A stretch of DNA of 64,000 nt from Pseudomonas lactis (GTDB lineage: Bacteria > Pseudomonadota > Gammaproteobacteria > Pseudomonadales > Pseudomonadaceae): the NCBI RefSeq assembly GCF_001439845.1, contig NZ_JYLO01000006.1, forward strand, positions 186,001 through 250,000, read 5' to 3'. Shown here one piece after another: positions 57,523 through 64,000 of this stretch. Numbering within the stretch: position 1 is the stretch's first letter; each line of letters starts with the position of its first letter. The notes under the pieces were generated by a model, which saw nothing but the letters and a program-made list of their open reading frames with translations, ran no database searches and was not told where the DNA came from. Made by a program: the position numbers and the translations under genes.

Positions 57523-57870
57523 TTATACGTGGGTGCTCAGCAAGCGCTCGGCACCGCCTTCAGCCAGGCCACGTTCTTGCAGGCGATCCGCACCGCCTTC
57601 AGCCAGGCCACGTTCTTGCAAGCGATCCGCACCGCCTTCAGCCAGGCCACGTTCTTGCAAGCGATCAGCACCGCCTTCAGCCAGGCCACGTTCTTGCAGG
57701 CGATCCGCACCGCCTTCAGCCAGACCGCGTTCTTGCAGGCGATCCGCGCCACCTTCGGCAACGCGGGTTTCTATCAGGCGATCCGCGCCGCCTTCAGCGA
57801 CAACCGGGTGGGCAAAAGCGTTTGCAGCGAGTACCGAGAAAGCGAGGCTAAGCAAGAGTTGGCGTTTCAT
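57523..57870 (-). CDS. Small exported protein of EGGADR tandem repeats
   Basis: The 115-residue protein has a clean signal peptide (MKRQLLLSLAFSVLAANAFA) and then a short HPVV. It continues with seven tandem copies of a 13-residue unit, VAEGGADRLxExx; five central copies are LAEGGADRLQERG or nearly identical. It ends LLSTHV. No known enzymatic motif is present. The repeats are acidic/basic and rich in Gly, Ala, Asp, Arg and Glu. The mature protein should be soluble and periplasmic or secreted. The start at 57870 is supported by CGGAG upstream, and a terminator follows the stop. I do not recognise a function. The same DNA is open in other frames because the repeat is a multiple of three, but only this frame has signal peptide, RBS and terminator. 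Confidence 0.75.
   Translation of the reverse strand: MKRQLLLSLAFSVLAANAFAHPVVAEGGADRLIETRVAEGGADRLQERGLAEGGADRLQERGLAEGGADRLQERGLAEGGADRLQERGLAEGGADRLQERGLAEGGAERLLSTHV
57544..57810. repeat. 39-bp tandem repeat array, seven units
   Basis: Units begin at 57544, 57583, 57622, 57661, 57700, 57739 and 57778. The central units differ by only a few bases, while the last two (57739, 57778) are diverged. The plus-strand unit contains CACCGCCTTCAGCCAGGCCA. The array encodes the EGGADR repeats on the minus strand and has no intervening spacers. Confidence 0.9.
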
Positions 57871-58015
57871 GATGGTGTGCTCCGAGTGTTTTAGTTGGGT
57901 GCCGTTTGGCATGGGTTTGATGTTACGCGTTGCATTTTTTAAGAGAACTTCATTGCGCTGATGGTGACTATCGATGCCAACGATGGTCCTGCTGGCGGGA
58001 CCATCACTGCGGCCG

Positions 58016-58738
58016 TCATGGCATTTGCGGCAGTTCGTTGGGGCGCAGGTCAAACACCAGCACTTCGGCGTCTTCGCCATGGCTCAGGCGGATCTGGCGT
58101 TCGTCCCGTACGCGTACACCGTCGCCTTCCTGTAAGCGCTGGCCGTTGAGTTCCACGCTGCCGCGCGCCACATGGACGTAGGCGTAGCGATCCGGCGCCA
58201 GTTCCAGGCGGGTACTTTCGTCAGCGTCAAACAGGCCGGCGTACACCCGTGCGTCCTGGCGCACTCTCAGCGAACCGTTGGCGCCCTCCGGCGAGATGAT
58301 CAACTGCAAGCGCCCACGTTTTTGCGCTTCAGTGAAATGCTCTTGCTGATAGCGCGGTTTGGCGCCGGCTTCGTTGGGCACGATCCAGATTTGCAGGAAG
58401 TGCACGCCATGCCGCTGGCTATGGTTGAACTCGCTGTGGGCCACGCCGCTGCCGGCGCTCATCAGTTGCACATCGCCGGGGCGGATCACTGAGCCGGTGC
58501 CCAGGGTGTCCTTGTGCTCCAGCGCGCCTTCGAGCACGTAGGAGAAAATTTCCATGTCGCGGTGCGGGTGCTGGCCGAAGCCTTTGCCTGCGGCGACGCG
58601 GTCATCGTTGATCACCAGCAGGTCGGAAAAACCCTGCTCCTTGGGGTTCCAGTAGTTGGCAAAAGAGAAGGTGTGGAACGACTTCAACCAACCGTGATTG
58701 GCGGCGCCGCGTTCGGAAGCTTTGCGAAGGGTCAGCAT
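58016..58738 (-). CDS. Pirin family protein (bicupin)
   Basis: The 240-residue pirin has the metal-binding histidines in the N-terminal cupin: FGQHPHRDMEIFSYVLEGALEHKD, about residues 55-78 (motif region). The region HSEFNHSQRHGVHFLQIW follows, and a second cupin begins near residue 140. Bacterial pirins act as quercetinase-like dioxygenases or as redox-sensing regulators; which applies here cannot be told. It is divergent from a GlxA-type regulator, and an 8-base inverted repeat lies between them. Confidence 0.88.
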   Translation of the reverse strand: MLTLRKASERGAANHGWLKSFHTFSFANYWNPKEQGFSDLLVINDDRVAAGKGFGQHPHRDMEIFSYVLEGALEHKDTLGTGSVIRPGDVQLMSAGSGVAHSEFNHSQRHGVHFLQIWIVPNEAGAKPRYQQEHFTEAQKRGRLQLIISPEGANGSLRVRQDARVYAGLFDADESTRLELAPDRYAYVHVARGSVELNGQRLQEGDGVRVRDERQIRLSHGEDAEVLVFDLRPNELPQMP

Positions 58739-58840
58739 GGTCCAGTCCTCAAGTGAGCGCGGGCTGCGAGATGCAGGGCGCTTGCGTTGAGAAGAAGGTT
58801 AATGGTTAGCGAGTGATTGATTAAGAAGATGAAAATAGAA

Positions 58841-58867
58841 TAACTGTCGCTCTCAGGTTGACAGTTA
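58841..58867. promoter_or_regulatory. Inverted repeat between pirin and GlxA-type genes
   Basis: TAACTGTC (58841-58848) and GACAGTTA (58860-58867) are perfect 8-base arms with an 11-base spacer, giving helix-turn spacing of about 19 bases between half-site centres. The position between divergent genes suggests an operator. Confidence 0.5.
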
Positions 58868-58919
58868 AAGTCGTGCCATAATGCCCGCCGCACTCCTTCT
58901 CGATGGACATTCCCCGCTT

Positions 58920-59870
58920 ATGAAAACCGTGGCCATGGCGCTGTTCCCGGACTTCCTGCTGCTCGACATGGCCGGGCCGCTGGAAGTGTTTTCGATTGCT
59001 AACCGCTACTTGCCGGCGGCCGATCACTACCAGATCCTGACCATCGGCACCGAGCCCGGCCCGTTGCGGGCGTCCAACGGCGTGAGCGTGCAGACCGATC
59101 TGCTGTTGGAACAGGCCCAGGCGGCCTATGACCTGCTGCTGGTGCCCGGCGGCCCCGGCGCCTATAACGAATGCCACCCCGCGCTGTTGCCCTGGCTGAG
59201 AGTCGCGGCGCCACGGGCTCGGCGTTTTGGCTCGATCTGCACCGGCGCTTTTGTGCTCGGCCACGCAGGCTTGCTCGACGGGCACCGCGTGACCACCCAT
59301 TGGCACTACACCGAGCGGTTGATCAAGGCGTTTCCCAACGCCATTGTCGAGACCGACCGCATCTATTTGCAGGACGGGCGCCTGATCACCTCTGGCGGCG
59401 TCACTGCGGGTATCGACCTGGCCCTGTCGGTCGTCGCCCAGGACCACGGCAAGCAAGTGGCGGTGGACGTGGCCAAGGTGCTGCTGGTGGTGATGAAACG
59501 CCAGGGCGGCCAGGCCCAGTTCAGCCCGATGACTGCCGCCGTGGCGCCTCAGGAAACTCCGATCACCCGCGTGCAGAACCACGTGCTGGCGCATCTGGAT
59601 CAACCCTTTACCATCGAGTCCATGGCCGAGCTGGCCGGCATGAGCGCGCGCCACTTTGCGCGGCTGTTCGCCAAGGACGTGCAGATGACGCCCATGGCGT
59701 TCCTGCAAGGCGCGCGCATCGACCGGGCCCGGCACCTGCTGGAAACCACCGACCTGCCGCTCAAGACCGTGGCCTTCCACGCCGGCTTTGGCAGCGTGCG
59801 GCATATGCGTTTTCTGTTCAGCGAAAAGCTCGGGCTGAACCCTACCCAATACCGACAACAGTTCAGTTAA
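58920..59870 (+). CDS. GlxA-family AraC-type regulator
   Basis: The 316-residue regulator has a DJ-1/PfpI-like domain (MALFPDFLLLDMAGPLEVFS, LLVPGGPGAYNE, SICTGAFVLGHAGLLDG with the conserved Cys) and a C-terminal AraC domain (IESMAELAGMSARHFARLF; LKTVAFHAGFGSVRHMRFLF). I chose ATG 58920, which starts at the domain (MKTVAMAL). ATG 58881 in frame adds 13 residues. It is divergent from the pirin gene, which is a plausible target. Confidence 0.87.
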   Translation: MKTVAMALFPDFLLLDMAGPLEVFSIANRYLPAADHYQILTIGTEPGPLRASNGVSVQTDLLLEQAQAAYDLLLVPGGPGAYNECHPALLPWLRVAAPRARRFGSICTGAFVLGHAGLLDGHRVTTHWHYTERLIKAFPNAIVETDRIYLQDGRLITSGGVTAGIDLALSVVAQDHGKQVAVDVAKVLLVVMKRQGGQAQFSPMTAAVAPQETPITRVQNHVLAHLDQPFTIESMAELAGMSARHFARLFAKDVQMTPMAFLQGARIDRARHLLETTDLPLKTVAFHAGFGSVRHMRFLFSEKLGLNPTQYRQQFS

Positions 59871-60011
59871 CGACAGCATGTCCGTCTCAGGCACCCGATT
59901 GTCCGTATCGCTCCCCGTGCCAGCATTGTCCTGTCATCGCCAACTGGCAAGATAGCGTCGAGCCCATGGAAAAAGGATGCGCAGGCACTCAAGCACGGGT
60001 GTTTCAGCGCT

Positions 60012-61469
60012 GTGACGGACATGCAAAATGCTACGGCGGTGAGCTTTGGCCCCTACACCTTTCATCGGCAGCAGCGCCTGGTCAGCAAGGCCGGATGGCC
60101 GGTACCGCTGGGCGGGCGAGCCTTGGATATTCTTGCGGTACTGCTCGAAGCGCCCGGGCATTTCATCAGCAAGGCGACCTTGATCGAGCGGGTGTGGCCC
60201 AACAGCGTCGTCGAAGAGAGCAACCTGCGCGTGCACATTGCCGCATTGCGTCGCGCCCTGGACGGCCAACGCTGGATCCTCAATCACCCCCAGCGCGGTT
60301 ACTGCTTCGCCGCACCGGCGCAAGATGCGCTGCCGACGCTGCTGCCTCAGCACAACTTGGCTGCGCGGCTGAGCCCGGTGTGGGGGCGCGATGAACTGGT
60401 GGGCGTGCTGGCGCGGCGTTTGGCCGCGCAGCGCTTGTTGACCCTCACCGGCGTGGCCGGCATTGGCAAGAGCACACTGGCACTGGCCCTGGCCGAGCGG
60501 GCATTGCCGCGTTATCGCGACGGCGTATGGTGGCTCGACATGGCCGTTGTGCAAGCGCCGAGCGAATTGCTCGGTAGCCTGGCCAGGGGGTTGCAGCTGC
60601 ATTCGACGCCCGACAGTTTCAACGAACTGGGCCGGCGTCTGGCTTCGCGTCAGTTACTGCTGATACTCGACGGCGCCGACCTGCTGCTGGGCGCGTGCCG
60701 ACAGCTACTGCGTGCGCTGGGCGAGACGGCGCCTGGCGTCAGTGTGCTGATCACCAGCCGCGAAGCCTTGCTGGCCCCTGGCGAGTGGGTGGTGCGCGTG
60801 CCTCGGCTGGCGGTGCCGTCGCCGTCGGCCAATGTCGAACAGGCGATGGCCTGTCCTGCGGTGCAACTGTTCGTGGCGCGCGCGCGTGCCAATCAGCAGG
60901 GGTTTGATTTGCGGCCCCAGGATTTGGCGCCGCTGCGCGACCTGTGTCGGCGCCTGGACGGCCTGCCGTTGGCTCTGGAATTGGCGGCCGCCCAGGTGGA
61001 TGCGTTGGGCATCGGCGGTGTGCAGATGCAAGTACGCACGGGTTTGCAAGTGCTGGCCCGGGGGCGGCGCACGGCGGTGGAACGTCACCGATCACTGACC
61101 GCGGCCCTGGATTGGAGCTACGAGCGCCTGAGCCTGCCGGAGTGCTGGCTGTTTCTGCAATTGAGCCTGTTCAAGATGGCGGTCACCTTACCTGGCCTGA
61201 GTGACATGGTGGCCGGTACGGAGCTTGAACATGCCGACCTGTCTTACCTGCTGGCACGCCTGGTCAACGTCTCGCTGCTGAGCGTCGAGCCCGGCCTGGG
61301 CCAGCCGCGCTATCGCCTGCTCAACTGCGTGCGCAGCTACGCCCTGGGGCAACTGCGCGACCCGCGCCAGGTCGAGCGTTTGCAGCAAGGCTACGCGCCT
61401 TGCCTGGGGGCGTTCTCAGGCCGGCCGTTTGTCCTGCAACTCGTCGAGCAGGCAGCGCACGCGCAGTAG
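60012..61469 (+). CDS. Winged-helix/NB-ARC-like ATPase regulator, apparently lacking its C-terminal repeats
   Basis: The 485-residue protein has an OmpR-type winged helix (residues about 10-100; VWPNSVVEESNLRVHIAALRRAL). A signal-transduction ATPase domain follows, with Walker A GVAGIGKST (near 150), Walker B-like LLLILDGADLLL, ITSREALL and GLPLALELAAAQ. Relatives, including the convergent gene next door, continue with a long TPR-like region, but this one stops where that region would begin. Its last 17 codons lie antisense over the 3' end of the neighbour. Start: GTG 60012 or ATG 60021; no strong ribosome-binding site helps to decide. Role: probable ligand- or stress-responsive transcription regulator, targets unknown. 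Confidence 0.75.
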   Translation: MTDMQNATAVSFGPYTFHRQQRLVSKAGWPVPLGGRALDILAVLLEAPGHFISKATLIERVWPNSVVEESNLRVHIAALRRALDGQRWILNHPQRGYCFAAPAQDALPTLLPQHNLAARLSPVWGRDELVGVLARRLAAQRLLTLTGVAGIGKSTLALALAERALPRYRDGVWWLDMAVVQAPSELLGSLARGLQLHSTPDSFNELGRRLASRQLLLILDGADLLLGACRQLLRALGETAPGVSVLITSREALLAPGEWVVRVPRLAVPSPSANVEQAMACPAVQLFVARARANQQGFDLRPQDLAPLRDLCRRLDGLPLALELAAAQVDALGIGGVQMQVRTGLQVLARGRRTAVERHRSLTAALDWSYERLSLPECWLFLQLSLFKMAVTLPGLSDMVAGTELEHADLSYLLARLVNVSLLSVEPGLGQPRYRLLNCVRSYALGQLRDPRQVERLQQGYAPCLGAFSGRPFVLQLVEQAAHAQ

Positions 61470-64000
61470 ATCCTGGGTAGCGAAGCCTTCGCTGAAGCGT
61501 GCATGGATTGAACCGAGCAAGTCCCTGGCGAGCTGAATGCGCCCCTGCTGTTGCCATAATTGCGCCAGGGATTCGCCGCAGCGCAGCTCCCAGGCCAGGG
61601 CACCTTGCTGGTGCGCCAGGCCCAGCGCCTCCAGTAGCAGTGCTTCGACGGCGTGCTCATCCTCTAGCTGCAAGGCGTACACCCGCAGAATCTCCGGGGC
61701 GCACCAGCCCGCCGCGCCACTGCGCGCGCGTTCCAGGGTTGGCACATCCACCGCATGGGTGCCGAAGGTGATCAAGGTGTCTTGGATCAGGCCCAGGCCT
61801 TGCCAATCCGGGTGGCCAAGAATACCGGCGTAATGCCCGGCCCAGGTCTGGAACAACTGCACCGAATGCTTGTGCGATTGCTCCAGCAGCAGCCGTTGCA
61901 GGGCTTGGGCGTCGTCTTCGGCGCCGTTGTAGCGGGCGATCACCACCCCAGCCAGGGCCAGGGTGTAGCAGATCGAGGTGCCGTGGTTGATCTGCAGGGC
62001 CAACTCCAGTGCCTGGCTGGCGGTGCGCCAGGCGCGCTCGGGAAAGCCCTGCAACCACAGGATCCGCGCCAGCACGGTCAAGGAGGCGACACCCTGGTCG
62101 TATTGCACGCCAACCCCGAGGGCAAAGCGGTTCACGTGACCGCTTTGGGACATGCGCTGCAACACCTGCTCGGCGTGGTGCCGGGCGAGCGGCTGGTTGC
62201 CGGTGTAATGCTGGCCCAGCGCACGCAGCCGCTGCGCGCTAAGGCCCAGCAACGGCTCGGTGTGTGGGTCGAGCCGTTCGAACTGCACGCTCAGCTCCTG
62301 CGCTGGGCCGTAGCGCCCGGCACACAGGTTCACCGCCATCAACCCGGAGACCGCACGCAACTGGCCGCCAAGGTCCTGGGTTGTCTCGGCCAGGCGTGCG
62401 GCACCCTCGAATGCCGCAATGGTCCGAGGTGCGGCGCCCATGGCGTGGTAGGAGAGGCTGCCCAGGGCCAATTGCAGCTGCAGGGTCAATTGCGTGCAGG
62501 GCGCGGTAACCTGGCCAATCAGCGCCAGCGCCTGGTCCACATAGCCGCCGTGCTCACGCAGCAACGACAACTCTTGCCACAGTGGCATCGCGCTGACCGT
62601 CAGGCGGATAGCCAGCAGCTGCGCACCGTCGTCAGCAAAGCCCCAGTCGAGGGCGGCACGCACGTCTTCGCGCAGCGGTGCATAACGGTCGATCCACGGC
62701 TGTGTGGCGATCAGGTCCCAGTCGCCCTGGGCCTGTTCCATCAGCGCCAGGCAGCGTGCAGCGTGGCGCTCTCGTGTGGCATGCAGTTCGCAGGCCTGGC
62801 TGAGCTTTTCCAGGGCATAGGTGCGGGTGATGTCCAGCAGGCGATAGACCATTTCGTCATCGCTGGCCTCCACATTCAACAACGACTTGGCCACCAGTTG
62901 CGTAATGGAGCCCAGCACTTCGGCGGGGGCCACTTGCTCCCCGGCGATCACCGCCGCTGCGCTGACCAGGCTGAAGCCGCCACGGAAGACCGCCAGGCGG
63001 CGCAGGCAGATTTGCTCGCACGCCGTGAGCAGGTCAAAGCTCCAGTCGAGCGTGGCGCGCAGGGTCTGCTGGCGGGGCAGGGCACTGCGTCGGCCGCGGG
63101 TCAGCAGGCGAAAGTTGTCTTCCATCTGCACCAGCAGGCCCGGCAAGCCAAACCGTTCAATTTGCGCGGCCACCAGTTCGATCGCCAGGGGAATGCCGTC
63201 CAGGCGCTGGCAGATATCAATCGCCAGGGGCAGTTCAGCGTCGCTGAGGGCAAAGCTCTCCTGGTGGGACATGGCGCGCTCGATCAGCAATTGCATGGCC
63301 GGGTAACCCAGGGCCTGGGCGCGGTTGCCGGTGGCGGGCGGGCAGGCCAGCGGTTCAAGGCGCTGCACATATTCACCTTCGGCGCGCAGGGCTTCGCGGC
63401 TGGTGGTGAGGATGTGCAGGTGCGGTGCATGGCGCAGCAGGGTTTCACTGATCAGGGCGATGTCGTCGAGCAGGTGCTCGCAGTTGTCGATCACCAGCAG
63501 CATCTGGCGTGCCTGCAGGCTGCGGGCGAGGCTGGCCAGGGACGCATTCTCGCCCGGTGTCAGGCCGAGCAGGGCGGCCAGGTTGGGCAGGATCATGGAC
63601 GCGGCACTGAGCGGCGCCAGGTCCAGCAGGTGAATACCGTCGCGGTAATGCCCGATCAGCAATTCCGCGACGCGCAGGGCGACGGTGGTCTTGCCGATGC
63701 CACCGGCGCCGGTCAGGGTGATGAAGCGTTGCTGCGGCAGTTGTTGCACCAGAGCGTCGATCAGCGCTTGGCGACCGATCATGCGTGTGCGGCGCAAGGG
63801 CAGGTTATGGCTGGGGCGTTGGGGCGCGCCGTCGGTGGGCAGCGTCATGGGTTCAATGCTCAGTGGCGCAACAAAACTGTAGCCGCGCTGGGCGACCGTG
63901 ACGATATAGCGCTGCCCGGCCTGGCCGTCCCCCAGTGCTTTGCGCAACGCAGCCATGTGCACCCGCAGGTTGCCGTCTTCCACCACACTTTTGGGCCAGA
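61416..64000 (-). CDS. Winged-helix/NB-ARC-like ATPase/TPR regulator, 5' end outside the window
   Basis: At least 860 residues are visible; the protein continues beyond the right edge (codons before GTG 63986 still read WPKS, part of the winged helix). It has the end of the OmpR-type DNA-binding domain (VEDGNLRVHMAALRKALG), an ATPase domain with Walker A GAGGIGKTT, MLLVIDNCEHLLDD and TSREALRAEGE, and GIPLAIELVAAQ. About 450 residues of helical TPR-like repeats follow (ALELALQINHGTSICY, HQQGALAWELRCGESLA). This is the AfsR/MalT-like STAND architecture without the MalT LuxR end. It is a paralog of the convergent gene to its left. The stop codons overlap by 54 bases. Confidence 0.82.
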   Translation of the reverse strand, partial: WPKSVVEDGNLRVHMAALRKALGDGQAGQRYIVTVAQRGYSFVAPLSIEPMTLPTDGAPQRPSHNLPLRRTRMIGRQALIDALVQQLPQQRFITLTGAGGIGKTTVALRVAELLIGHYRDGIHLLDLAPLSAASMILPNLAALLGLTPGENASLASLARSLQARQMLLVIDNCEHLLDDIALISETLLRHAPHLHILTTSREALRAEGEYVQRLEPLACPPATGNRAQALGYPAMQLLIERAMSHQESFALSDAELPLAIDICQRLDGIPLAIELVAAQIERFGLPGLLVQMEDNFRLLTRGRRSALPRQQTLRATLDWSFDLLTACEQICLRRLAVFRGGFSLVSAAAVIAGEQVAPAEVLGSITQLVAKSLLNVEASDDEMVYRLLDITRTYALEKLSQACELHATRERHAARCLALMEQAQGDWDLIATQPWIDRYAPLREDVRAALDWGFADDGAQLLAIRLTVSAMPLWQELSLLREHGGYVDQALALIGQVTAPCTQLTLQLQLALGSLSYHAMGAAPRTIAAFEGAARLAETTQDLGGQLRAVSGLMAVNLCAGRYGPAQELSVQFERLDPHTEPLLGLSAQRLRALGQHYTGNQPLARHHAEQVLQRMSQSGHVNRFALGVGVQYDQGVASLTVLARILWLQGFPERAWRTASQALELALQINHGTSICYTLALAGVVIARYNGAEDDAQALQRLLLEQSHKHSVQLFQTWAGHYAGILGHPDWQGLGLIQDTLITFGTHAVDVPTLERARSGAAGWCAPEILRVYALQLEDEHAVEALLLEALGLAHQQGALAWELRCGESLAQLWQQQGRIQLARDLLGSIHARFSEGFATQDLLRVRCLLDELQDKRPA

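Noticed and set aside
57544..57810. CRISPR array
   Set aside because: The units are directly adjacent with no spacers, and the repeat encodes an in-frame protein motif.
57268..57894. Plus-strand frames through the interspersed repeat and the 39-bp array
   Set aside because: The 39-base unit is a multiple of three, so several frames stay open. These have no signal peptide, RBS or terminator, unlike the minus-strand frame.

Overview
This 64 kb window comes from a fluorescent Pseudomonas, most likely the P. fluorescens group. The evidence is the high GC content, REP-type palindromes built on GCGGGCTTGCCCGC, GCTGGCTTGCCTGC and GCGAGCTTGCTCGC cores, and a complete pyoverdine peptide locus. All assignments were read from the sequence by motif and family recognition; no database search was run.

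Layout. Positions 1-7065 hold accessory metabolism: the end of a XapX protein, an MDR oxidoreductase, a tsx-like porin plus nucleoside permease operon, a streptomycin-kinase-like APH, an AraC regulator divergent from a SmoS-type sorbitol dehydrogenase, and a nicotinamidase. Positions 7069-14581 form a catabolic unit: a polyamine-type ABC importer, a three-subunit HcnABC/opine-oxidase-like flavoenzyme and a divergent IclR regulator. Positions 14662-18507 hold a MATE pump, a TetR/MFS divergent pair and a hicAB toxin-antitoxin pair.

Positions 18.6-55.4 kb are the pyoverdine locus. Two translationally coupled giant NRPS genes carry seven modules. Domain order and A-domain codes predict D-Ser, Lys, Gly, formyl-hydroxyornithine (FOHOrn), then Lys, D-FOHOrn, Ser, followed by a thioesterase. 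I recall this as the P. fluorescens ATCC 13525/SBW25 peptide type. Next come fpvA (receptor), pvdE (export of the precursor to the periplasm), pvdF (formylation of hydroxyornithine), and the periplasmic maturation genes pvdO, pvdN, pvdM and pvdP. Four perfect iron-starvation sigma (PvdS-type) boxes, TAAAT-N16-CGT, sit as two divergent pairs in the pvdE/pvdF and pvdM/pvdP intergenic regions. A degenerate box precedes the NRPS genes. pvdL, pvdA, pvdH, pvdS, pvdQ and fpvI/fpvR are not in the window, so the pathway is scattered in this genome.

Positions 55.4-64 kb hold a 4HBT-like thioesterase, two GlxA-type AraC regulators, a pirin, a copy of a widespread Pseudomonas interspersed repeat, and a small predicted secreted protein built almost entirely of 13-residue EGGADR repeats. 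Two tail-to-tail winged-helix/NB-ARC-like ATPase regulators end the window. One of them looks truncated, and the other runs off the right edge.
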